From NCBI GenBank assembly GCA_958419975.1, contig CATZIG010000029.1, positions 1 to 14,455 on the forward strand: 14,455 bases of DNA. The letters are read 5' to 3'. Below the pieces are notes generated by a model, which did not search any database, was not told where the DNA came from, and saw nothing but the letters and a program-made list of their open reading frames with translations. Positions within the stretch are counted from its first letter, which is position 1; every line of letters begins with the position of its first letter. Made by a program: the position numbers and the translations under genes. Source of the DNA: an uncultured Collinsella sp. GTDB taxonomy: Bacteria; Actinomycetota; Coriobacteriia; Coriobacteriales; Coriobacteriaceae. Shown here one piece after another: positions 6,314 to 12,868 of this stretch.

Positions 6314-6832
6314 ATGCATCCTTCCAAGTAAAACTAAGACCGAGTCCCGATTTTAACCGTTCTGCACGTGCAATGCCCCAGGAGCCGAGCCGCCTCCAGA
6401 CGTCCCCGCACCGGTTTTGTGCACGTGCACGGTTTACAATCTCAATCTTGCATAAATCCTATTGGTATTTGCATAGAAATGAGGCATCTTTTTGCTTCGT
6501 CTCAGGGTGCCCCACCTTGGACCGTGCAAAAAACGGAGTATTCAGCACCGTGGGCCCCAACGGCCCCATCACGAACGACAAAACGACGCGGTTACAGCAG
6601 TGTTGCAGGTCGTCGCAAAGCAGAAACTCAGTAACAACCCCCTCCACTCATCGATAGCCCGCCCACAATGGCTGTCGATGAGCGCCTGCGGATCACTACC
6701 GCCCATTCACAACGTTATGCATTTTTAAGAGCTTGTTGAATACTCCCAAAAATGCACGCAGGGAAGTGCACCACCTATCCGCAGCGGGCAGTACGCCTTG
6801 GTTTTGTCCGTCTCAGGGCATCGACGCAGCAC
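6314..6832. other. Long intergenic region with short repeats and a strong hairpin; no supported gene
   Basis: About 520 bases without a convincing coding frame; the short open frames lack ribosome sites and protein-like composition. Visible structure: GCACGTGC at 6364-6371 and again at 6421-6428 (within GTGCACGTGCAC); TGAATACTCC-N6-TGCACG at 6737-6758 and inverted at 6523-6544; CGTCTCAGGG at 6498-6507 and 6808-6817 in direct orientation; a 13-bp stem (6647-6659 with 6670-6682, one G-U pair); and TGCATTTTT/AAAAATGCA at 6718-6726 and 6748-6756. The promoter of the peptidase gene should lie at the left end, but I cannot name its boxes. Confidence 0.55.
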
Positions 6833-6864
6833 AAAAAGCCCCGCCGTGCGTAGCACGGCGGGGC
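6833..6864 (-). terminator. Intrinsic terminator of the dehydrogenase gene
   Basis: GCCCCGCCGTGC (6838-6849) and GCACGGCGGGGC (6853-6864) form a perfect 12-bp stem around a 3-base loop. Leftward it is followed by TTTTTG, a textbook terminator about 55 bases past the stop codon. Confidence 0.92.
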
Positions 6865-6917
6865 CAGCGGCACGTCAAAAGACCATACACCTACGGGCGA
6901 AGGACCACCAAACTGGG

Positions 6918-8084
6918 CTAGGCAGCCGGGCAGATCTTCTTGAAGAGCTCAATGACGTCGTCGAGCGTCGCCTCGCGCGGGTTGCCCGGGAAGCAAGCGT
7001 CGGCCATGGCGTCCTTGGCCAGAACCTCGATCTCGTCAGCCTTCATGGCCTCGCAGACGTGCGGGATATTCACGTCGGCGGAAAGCTGCTTGACGGCGGC
7101 GATAGCAGCATCGGCAGCCTCGGCGGTGCTCATGCCCGTGGTGTCAACACCCATGGCGACGGCAACCTTGGCCAGGCGCTCAGCGCAAACCGGCTTGTTG
7201 AACTCCATGGCGATCGGCAGCAGCATGGCGCAAGCGACGCCGTGCGGGGTGTCGTAGTGAGCGGACAGGGTGTGAGCCATGGCGTGGTCGATGCCCAGGC
7301 CAACGTTGGAGAAGCCCATGCCGGCGACATACTGACCAAGGGCCATGCCCTCGCGACCGGAGCCGGGCTGACCGGACTTGGCCTCGGCGACGGAGTCACG
7401 CAGGTTCTCGCTGATCAGCTTAATAGCCTCAAAGTGGAACATGTCGGAGAGCTCCCAAGCGCCCTTGGTGGTGTAGCCCTCGATGGCGTGGGTCAGAGCG
7501 TCCATGCCAGTGGAAGCGGTCAGGCCGGCGGGCATGGAGGCCATCATGTCGGGATCGACGACGGCGACCTCGGGGGCGTCGTTGGTGTCGACGCACACGA
7601 ACTTGCGGACCTTCTCGGGGTCGGTGATGACGTAGTTGATGGTCACCTCGGCGGCGGTACCGGCGGTCGTCGGCACAGCGATGGTGAACACGGCGTGGTT
7701 CTTAGTGGGAGCAACGCCCTCGAGGCTGCGGACATCGGCGAACTCGGGGTTGTTGATGATGATGCCGATGGCCTTAGCGGTGTCCATGGAGGAGCCACCA
7801 CCGATGGTCACGATAGCGTCAGCCTCGGCGGCCTTGAAGGCCTCGACGCCGTCCTTGACGTTCTGGATAGTGGGGTTGGGCTTGATCTCGGAGTAGAGGC
7901 TCCAAGCGATGCCGGCAGCGTCGAGCTCGTCGGTCACCTTAGCGGTAACGCCAAACTTGACCAGATCGGGGTCGGAGCAGACGAAGATCTTCTTGTAGCC
8001 GCGACGCTGGAGCTCGCCGGGGATCTCCTTGATGGCGCCGGAACCATGATAAGAGATGGTATTGAGAACGAAACGATTAGCCAT
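6918..8084 (-). CDS. fucO: Iron-containing alcohol dehydrogenase, lactaldehyde reductase (FucO) type
   Basis: A 388-residue group III Fe-dependent dehydrogenase. It resembles E. coli FucO (as I recall that sequence) along its whole length, with shared blocks MANR, NNPEFADVRSLEG, PTTAGTAAEVTINYVITD and MALGQYVAGMGFSNVGLG. FucO reduces L-lactaldehyde to 1,2-propanediol with NADH, regenerating NAD during anaerobic fucose or rhamnose breakdown. The nucleotide loop GGGSSMDTAK is at 95-104; the iron ligands are D195 and H199 (MDALTHAIEG), H267 (IDHAMAH) and H281 (DTPHG). GGGAGG lies six bases before the ATG at 8084; an in-frame upstream extension lacks a ribosome site. No fucose or rhamnose genes lie nearby, so the natural substrate may be another short-chain aldehyde. 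Confidence 0.9.
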   Translation of the reverse strand: MANRFVLNTISYHGSGAIKEIPGELQRRGYKKIFVCSDPDLVKFGVTAKVTDELDAAGIAWSLYSEIKPNPTIQNVKDGVEAFKAAEADAIVTIGGGSSMDTAKAIGIIINNPEFADVRSLEGVAPTKNHAVFTIAVPTTAGTAAEVTINYVITDPEKVRKFVCVDTNDAPEVAVVDPDMMASMPAGLTASTGMDALTHAIEGYTTKGAWELSDMFHFEAIKLISENLRDSVAEAKSGQPGSGREGMALGQYVAGMGFSNVGLGIDHAMAHTLSAHYDTPHGVACAMLLPIAMEFNKPVCAERLAKVAVAMGVDTTGMSTAEAADAAIAAVKQLSADVNIPHVCEAMKADEIEVLAKDAMADACFPGNPREATLDDVIELFKKICPAA

Positions 8085-8143
8085 TGATAGCCTCCCATCG
8101 TGTGCGGGGCATCCATTACGCCCCACGCTATGAGTCCCATCCT

Positions 8144-8200
8144 AACGCTTTTGAAACAAAAAACGCGTGAGAACGTCAATAGTGTTAAAGCGTTTCAACA
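8144..8200 (-). promoter_or_regulatory. LacI-type operator and second half-site upstream of the dehydrogenase
   Basis: The 18-bp palindrome at 8183-8200 reads TGTTGAAACGCTTTAACA on the gene's strand, with a CG centre and near-perfect symmetry, typical of LacI-family operators. Its octamer AACGCTTT recurs in opposite orientation at 8144-8151, 43 bp away centre to centre, close to four helical turns. A possible -35 (TTGACG, 8174-8179) lies between them, but no clear -10 follows. The arrangement suggests repression, perhaps by looping. The regulator is not in the window. Confidence 0.5.
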
Positions 8201-8202
8201 GA

Positions 8203-8243
8203 TGATGAAAAATATTGCGGCAAAGGGACAACCCCTTTGCCGC
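8203..8243 (-). terminator. Intrinsic terminator of the YoaK family gene
   Basis: GCGGCAAAGGG (8217-8227) pairs exactly with CCCTTTGCCGC (8233-8243) in an 11-bp stem around ACAAC. Leftward it is followed by AATATTTTTCATC. It sits seven bases past the stop codon and just upstream of the dehydrogenase operator. Confidence 0.88.
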
Positions 8244-8249
8244 ATTCGG

Positions 8250-8966
8250 TTACTTTCGGCAGCCCTCTTTCCAAGCCTCGGCCGCAACCTTCCAGCGTAA
8301 GCGCAAGTCGCGCTCGCGGTCGATGAACATGATGGCAAACGCGACAAACAGCAGCAAGCTCGCCACGACGATGGCGTGCAGGCCCATGCGCTCAATACAC
8401 CAGTTGCCCAACACGGCGCCAAACACAAAGGTAAAGATCACGCCAAAGTACAGCAGGCCGTTTTCCAAAAAGCCGCGCCTGTGGGTGATGATGTAATCGT
8501 CCACGTTTTGCAGCGCGTTGCGCAAGTTGCCGATGCACATGGTCGTAGCGATGCCGTGACCGTGGATCTTGCGGAAGCTCTCGACCTGCATGCCGCAGGC
8601 AAACGAGGTGAGGCAGTTGGCGAGCAGGTTGAAATTGCCGCCCGGGATAAAGCTCACGCCCAGCAAGATGACGGCTTCAAAGAACACCGTTACCTGGCGC
8701 CAGTGAATCACGCTGCCAAACCGCTCATGCACCAGGTCGGCAAGCATAATGCCCACGGCAAACGACACCACGGGGAAGAAGTAGCGTCCCGCAAGTGCCC
8801 AGTTGCCCTCCGAGATGCTCACGCCCACGAGCAGGATGTTGCCTGTCTGCGCGTTGGCGAAAACATGATCGCGCCCAATGTACGAATAGACGTCCATAAA
8901 GCCACCGGCGAGCGCCAAGATGATGCCCAGCTCAATAGACTCCGATATCTGTTTGGCACGCTGCAT
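8250..8966 (-). CDS. YoaK/DUF1275 family membrane protein
   Basis: A 238-residue polytopic membrane protein with about six hydrophobic segments. The DUF1275 signature is clear: GGFMDVYSYIGRDHVFANAQTGN (residues 21-43, given here only to mark its place) with the invariant AQTGN, then ACGMQVESFRKIHGHGIATT and a second TGN-like block (CIGNLRNAL). The family's function is unknown; some members are annotated as possible transporters. GGAGG lies ten bases before the ATG at 8966. The frame stays open upstream far into the neighbouring gene, but that part is antisense to the radical SAM gene and not real. The gene is divergent from the radical SAM gene and has its own terminator. Confidence 0.9.
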   Translation of the reverse strand: MQRAKQISESIELGIILALAGGFMDVYSYIGRDHVFANAQTGNILLVGVSISEGNWALAGRYFFPVVSFAVGIMLADLVHERFGSVIHWRQVTVFFEAVILLGVSFIPGGNFNLLANCLTSFACGMQVESFRKIHGHGIATTMCIGNLRNALQNVDDYIITHRRGFLENGLLYFGVIFTFVFGAVLGNWCIERMGLHAIVVASLLLFVAFAIMFIDRERDLRLRWKVAAEAWKEGCRK

Positions 8967-9147
8967 CGTCGTGCATCCTCCTTGTTGACGACTCTCTCGT
9001 GCGTTGGCGGAAACATAGCCGCCGTTCATACTGTAACCCATTGACAACATGGCGTGCGCGCGAGACGGGTTCTCCAACGCGCAGATACACAGTCTGGAAA
9101 CAAACGATCCCCGCATCGACGCGCCGATCCCCAGCTCATGTACTCCC

Positions 9148-9187
9148 CCAGTCTTTTTAGCCCCGTCCCAAAAAGACTGGTTACAAT
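9148..9187 (+). promoter_or_regulatory. Promoter of the YgiQ-type gene with 11-bp dyad
   Basis: CCAGTCTTTTT (9148-9158) and AAAAAGACTGG (9170-9180) are exact reverse complements. They are followed at once by the -10 candidate TACAAT (9182-9187). The expected start near 9194 leaves a leader of about 25 nt before the GTG start codon. The dyad covers the -35 position, where no -35 consensus is seen, so it could be an operator or a binding site for an activator. Confidence 0.45.
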
Positions 9188-9218
9188 TACGTGCAGCATA
9201 CAAACACCGGGAGGGATC

Positions 9219-11360
9219 GTGGCAAAAAAGCCTCAGCACGCTCAGAACAACCAGCGCAGTCAGCAGGGCAAACAGGGCCAGCAGCAAAAGCGCGGCGGTA
9301 AGGCGCAGGCCACGGTCGCCCGCACCAAGCATTCCCAAGCGACGCCCGCCCGCCCCTGGCGACCGGGCCGCGATAAGTTCCTCCCCGTCAGCCGCGCCGA
9401 CATGGATGCGCGTGGCTGGGACCAGTGCGACTTTGTCTACATCTGCGGCGACGCCTATGTGGACCATCCCAGCTTTGGCATGGCCATCATCAGTCGCGTC
9501 CTCGACGCGCACGGCTACAAGGTGGGCATCATCTGCCAACCCGACTGGACCGACCCCGCCAGCATCACTGTGCTCGGCGAGCCGCGCCTGGGCTTTTTGG
9601 TCAGTGCCGGCAACATGGACTCCATGGTCAACCACTATTCGGTGACCAAACACCGCCGCCACACCGACGCCTATACCCCCGGTGGCGAGGAGGGGCGCCG
9701 TCCCAATCGCGCCGTCACGGTCTACGGCAACCTCATCCGCCAGACGTTTAAGGACGCCCCCATCATTATCGGTGGCATCGAGGCAAGCCTGCGTCGCCTG
9801 GCCCACTACGACTACTGGCAGGACAAGCTCAAGCGCTCGGTGCTGCTCGACTCGGGCGCCGACATCCTCATCTACGGCATGGGCGAGCACGCGATTGTCG
9901 AGATCGCCGACGCGCTCGACGCGGGGCTGCCCGTCGATCAGATCACCTATATCAATGGCACCGTCTACCGCACCAGCTCGCTCGACGAGGTCTACGACTA
10001 CGACCTGCTGCCCAGCTGGGACGACCTTGCCGCCGACAAGCTCAACTACGCCCGCAGCTTTAACGTGCAGCAGCAGAATATGGACCCCATCACCGGGCAT
10101 CGCCTGGTAGAGCCATATCCCAACAGCGTGTACGTGGTGCAGAACCCGCCGTCGGCAACACTCACCACCGACGAGATGGACGAGGTTGCCGAACTCCCCT
10201 ACGCACGCGATTGGCATCCCGACTACGATGCCGCGGGCGGCGTGCCGGCCTTTGCCGAGATCAAGTTTTCAATCAGCTCCAACCGCGGGTGCTTTGGTGA
10301 ATGCTCGTTTTGCGCCCTCACCTTCCACCAAGGTCGCGTGTTGCAGATGCGCAGCCACGACTCGATCATGCGCGAGGCAGAGCTGCTCACGCGCGATCCC
10401 GAGTTTAAGGGCTACATCAACGACGTAGGCGGACCGACGGCCAACTTTAGCCGTCCCGCCTGCGACAAGCAGCTCAAGCACGGCGTGTGCAAGAACAAGC
10501 GCTGTCTGTGGCCGAGCGTGTGCAAGAACATGGTGGTCGACGAAAGCGGCTACACGCAGCTGTTGCGCGACCTGCGCCAGCTGCCGGGCGTCAAAAAGGT
10601 CTTCGTGCGCAGCGGCATCCGTTTTGACTACACCATGGCCGATGCCTCGGACGAGTTTTTACGCGAGCTGCTGGAACACCATGTCTCGGGCCAGCTGCGC
10701 GTAGCGCCCGAGCACGTGAGCGACGCGGTGCTGTCCGTGATGGGCAAGCCGAGCCGAGCTGTCTACGACGCATTCTGCCGTAAATTTGAACGCTTGAATC
10801 GCGAATACGGACTCAAGCAGTACGTGGTGCCGTATCTGATCTCGAGCCACCCCGGTTCAACCATGAAGGAAGCCGTGGACCTTGCCGAAGCCGTGCGCGA
10901 CATGGGCTACATGCCCGAGCAGGTACAGGACTTCTACCCCACCCCGTCCACCATGTCGACCTGCATGTACTCCACCGGTGTAGATCCGCGCACCATGCAG
11001 CCGATCTACGTGGCGCGCGACCCGCATGAGAAGGCCATGCAGCGCGCGCTCATCCAGTATCGCAAGCCCGAGAACTACAAGCTGGTGCGCGAGGCGCTAG
11101 AGAAGGCCGGGCGTCGTGATCTGATCGGCTATACCAAGCATTGCCTGATTCGCCCCGTGCCGCCACGCCCGGGCGAGACGTCTGCCGGCGGTGGGCATGG
11201 CACCGGCAAGAAGGGCGGCAAGGCCCACGGTGGCGCCGCCGGCAAGGGGCCCAAGGGCAGCAAGGGTCACGGCGGTATGTCCCGCGCGCAGAACACTGCC
11301 GGTCGCAATCGCGCGGCACAGGGGCGTCAGGGCGCCAACGGAGGCGGCAGACGCAACTAG
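9219..11360 (+). CDS. YgiQ family radical SAM protein
   Basis: A 713-residue protein of the YgiQ (UPF0313) family of radical S-adenosylmethionine enzymes, whose substrate is unknown. The 4Fe-4S cluster motif CxxxCxxC is at C358, C362 and C365 (RGCFGECSFCAL). A second conserved set, C415, C424, C429 and C435, follows, as in E. coli YgiQ. Before the radical SAM core lies the family's N-terminal domain (FVYICGDAYVDHPSFG, IIIGGIEASLRRLAHYDYW). The C-terminal domain contains APEHVSD and FYPTPST. Both ends carry low-complexity basic tails: Gln/Lys-rich for the first 40 residues and Gly/Lys/Arg-rich for about the last 60. The GTG at 9219 has GGGAGGG immediately upstream. The frame extends 55 codons further left but without a ribosome site, and that part overlaps the promoter region. 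Confidence 0.93.
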   Translation: MAKKPQHAQNNQRSQQGKQGQQQKRGGKAQATVARTKHSQATPARPWRPGRDKFLPVSRADMDARGWDQCDFVYICGDAYVDHPSFGMAIISRVLDAHGYKVGIICQPDWTDPASITVLGEPRLGFLVSAGNMDSMVNHYSVTKHRRHTDAYTPGGEEGRRPNRAVTVYGNLIRQTFKDAPIIIGGIEASLRRLAHYDYWQDKLKRSVLLDSGADILIYGMGEHAIVEIADALDAGLPVDQITYINGTVYRTSSLDEVYDYDLLPSWDDLAADKLNYARSFNVQQQNMDPITGHRLVEPYPNSVYVVQNPPSATLTTDEMDEVAELPYARDWHPDYDAAGGVPAFAEIKFSISSNRGCFGECSFCALTFHQGRVLQMRSHDSIMREAELLTRDPEFKGYINDVGGPTANFSRPACDKQLKHGVCKNKRCLWPSVCKNMVVDESGYTQLLRDLRQLPGVKKVFVRSGIRFDYTMADASDEFLRELLEHHVSGQLRVAPEHVSDAVLSVMGKPSRAVYDAFCRKFERLNREYGLKQYVVPYLISSHPGSTMKEAVDLAEAVRDMGYMPEQVQDFYPTPSTMSTCMYSTGVDPRTMQPIYVARDPHEKAMQRALIQYRKPENYKLVREALEKAGRRDLIGYTKHCLIRPVPPRPGETSAGGGHGTGKKGGKAHGGAAGKGPKGSKGHGGMSRAQNTAGRNRAAQGRQGANGGGRRN

Positions 11361-11405
11361 CGCGGCGAGGCGGCATGCCGCCGTTGGCGACACGACACGC
11401 CCCAC

Positions 11406-11455
11406 CAATAAAATGCCGCTCGCTGGGGCGTCGCAGAACGATTCCCCGGCGAGCG
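11406..11455 (-). terminator. Terminator of the beta-glucoside operon
   Basis: CGCTCGC-GGGG (11417-11428) pairs with CCCC-GCGAGCG (11444-11455) in a 12-bp stem with one mismatch. Leftward it is followed by GCATTTTATTGG. It lies about 30 bases past the permease stop codon. Rightward the T-run is poor, so the radical SAM gene may end at the 14-bp palindrome GGCGGCATGCCGCC just past its stop codon, or here. Confidence 0.7.
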
Positions 11456-11486
11456 ACCGATTAATATTGTCTATCTCAAAACGTCG

Positions 11487-12857
11487 TTACTTTTTGTCAA
11501 AACGACCATAGAGCGCAAACGAGAGCGCCGCAGAGATAACCCAAGTCAAAGCGATGCAGACGACAATCATGATCAGGTTCATGGGATTGCCGCTTGGATC
11601 GGCATAAACGGGCAACGAGGTAATGCCGGGCATAACAAAGCCGAAGCACTTTGCGCCGAGAACAACGGTAAGCGCACCGCCAATGCCATCCGCGATCATC
11701 GCAGCGATAAGCGGAGTCCTGTTAGGAACCTGAACGGTAAACAAGGCGGGCTCGGAAATTCCCATAAATGCTGAGAAGGCGCACGTCATTGCAGCGGACT
11801 TGAGCTTTTCGTCGGTCATGCGCAGGGCTGCACCAAAAGACGCACCGCTTTCGGCGAGGTTATGGCAGAAAGAGATCGGGAGCAGATAGTCATACCCAAG
11901 CGTTGCGATATTGGAAATCTGGATAGGGCTCGTTGACTGATGCATGCCGAAGAGCACAATAAGCGGCATAAAGAAGCCCAGCAGAAAACCGGCAACGGGG
12001 CCTAACGTCGAGAATAGCCAAACGATACCGTTGGCAAGACCAAGACCGCACCAGGCACCAATCGGAGCGAGCACAAACAGGTTGACGGGAATCACGATAG
12101 CAAGGGAGAGCGCCGGAACGACAACGAGCTTAAAAAGATCCGGCACGACTTTGTCGATTGCGCGATATACAAAAGACAAGCCAATGACGCCAAAGATAAC
12201 CGGGAACACGGAATCGGCGTAGCTAAAAATCGGCACCGCAAAACCGAACAGCGCAAGGGGCGTCTCGCCCGTACCGACAGCGTTGACAATGGTCGGGTAC
12301 ATCAGCGATCCGGCAACACAAAGCGCAAGCGAACGGTTGACCCGGAACTTATCAGCTGTAGACATTGCCAGCAAAAACGGCAAGAAGTAGAACGGGATAT
12401 CCGAAATCATATTGAATATCGCAAAGTCGCCGGCACCCGTGTCGATTCCAAAAGCCGCGATAGCAGCCAGGATGCCCTTTACGATGCCTCCCGCCACCAG
12501 TGCGGGAATGATAGCGGAGAAGATGCCGGTGATGATATCGAATACGCGAGCCGAACCTTTTTGGAGCTCAGGCTGCTCGGCGTCGGCGGAGACCTCGCCA
12601 CCCATCCTGTCACCTAGCATGGGCTCCAATTCGTCATATACCGACCCCACGCTGGCGCCGATGATAACTTGCCACTGTCCGTCTTTAACCTGCGCGCCCA
12701 AGGCGCCGTCAAGCGTCTTAAGGGCCTCAAGGTCTGCCTTGCTATCGTCCTTCAGGTTGAATCTGAGCCTTGTAATGCAGTGCGTTGCCATAACAACGTT
12801 ATCGGCGCCGCCCACGAGCTCGAGGACACGAGCGGCCAGTTCCTTCTTGTCTGCCAC
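11487..12857 (-). CDS. PTS beta-glucoside transporter subunit EIIBC
   Basis: A 456-residue permease of the phosphoenolpyruvate sugar phosphotransferase system, glucose/beta-glucoside superfamily. An EIIB domain (1-75) carries the phosphorylated cysteine in THCITRLRF (C27). A linker follows, then an EIIC membrane domain (about 105-456) with some ten hydrophobic segments, FGMH at 303-306 and GISEP at 366-370. There is no C-terminal EIIA domain, unlike full-length BglF-type proteins, so phosphate must come from a separate EIIA. A GTG at 12866 overlaps the AGGAG ribosome site, whereas the GTG at 12857 lies eight bases from it and is preferred. The upstream glucosidase's TAG is part of the same TAGGAG sequence, so translation is probably coupled. 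With that partner, the cargo is a beta-glucoside such as cellobiose, salicin or arbutin. Confidence 0.92.
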   Translation of the reverse strand: MADKKELAARVLELVGGADNVVMATHCITRLRFNLKDDSKADLEALKTLDGALGAQVKDGQWQVIIGASVGSVYDELEPMLGDRMGGEVSADAEQPELQKGSARVFDIITGIFSAIIPALVAGGIVKGILAAIAAFGIDTGAGDFAIFNMISDIPFYFLPFLLAMSTADKFRVNRSLALCVAGSLMYPTIVNAVGTGETPLALFGFAVPIFSYADSVFPVIFGVIGLSFVYRAIDKVVPDLFKLVVVPALSLAIVIPVNLFVLAPIGAWCGLGLANGIVWLFSTLGPVAGFLLGFFMPLIVLFGMHQSTSPIQISNIATLGYDYLLPISFCHNLAESGASFGAALRMTDEKLKSAAMTCAFSAFMGISEPALFTVQVPNRTPLIAAMIADGIGGALTVVLGAKCFGFVMPGITSLPVYADPSGNPMNLIMIVVCIALTWVISAALSFALYGRFDKK

Positions 12858-12868
12858 GACAATCACTC

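Noticed and set aside
6368..6657. Small open frames in the gap upstream of the M42 peptidase
   Set aside because: Overlapping frames on both strands have Ser/Arg/Pro-rich products and no ribosome sites; the region looks like repeats and regulatory DNA.
6798..8087. Plus-strand open frame of 429 residues opposite the FucO-like gene
   Set aside because: Gly/Asp/His low-complexity antisense shadow; it begins before the terminator of the real gene and matches no family.
9054..9218. N-terminal extension of the YgiQ-type protein
   Set aside because: It would be translated across the promoter dyad and has no ribosome site; the GTG at 9219 has GGGAGGG just before it.
8967..10217. Long upstream extension of the YoaK family frame
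   Set aside because: It is antisense to the YgiQ-type gene, lacks a ribosome site, and the conserved DUF1275 region starts right after the ATG at 8966.
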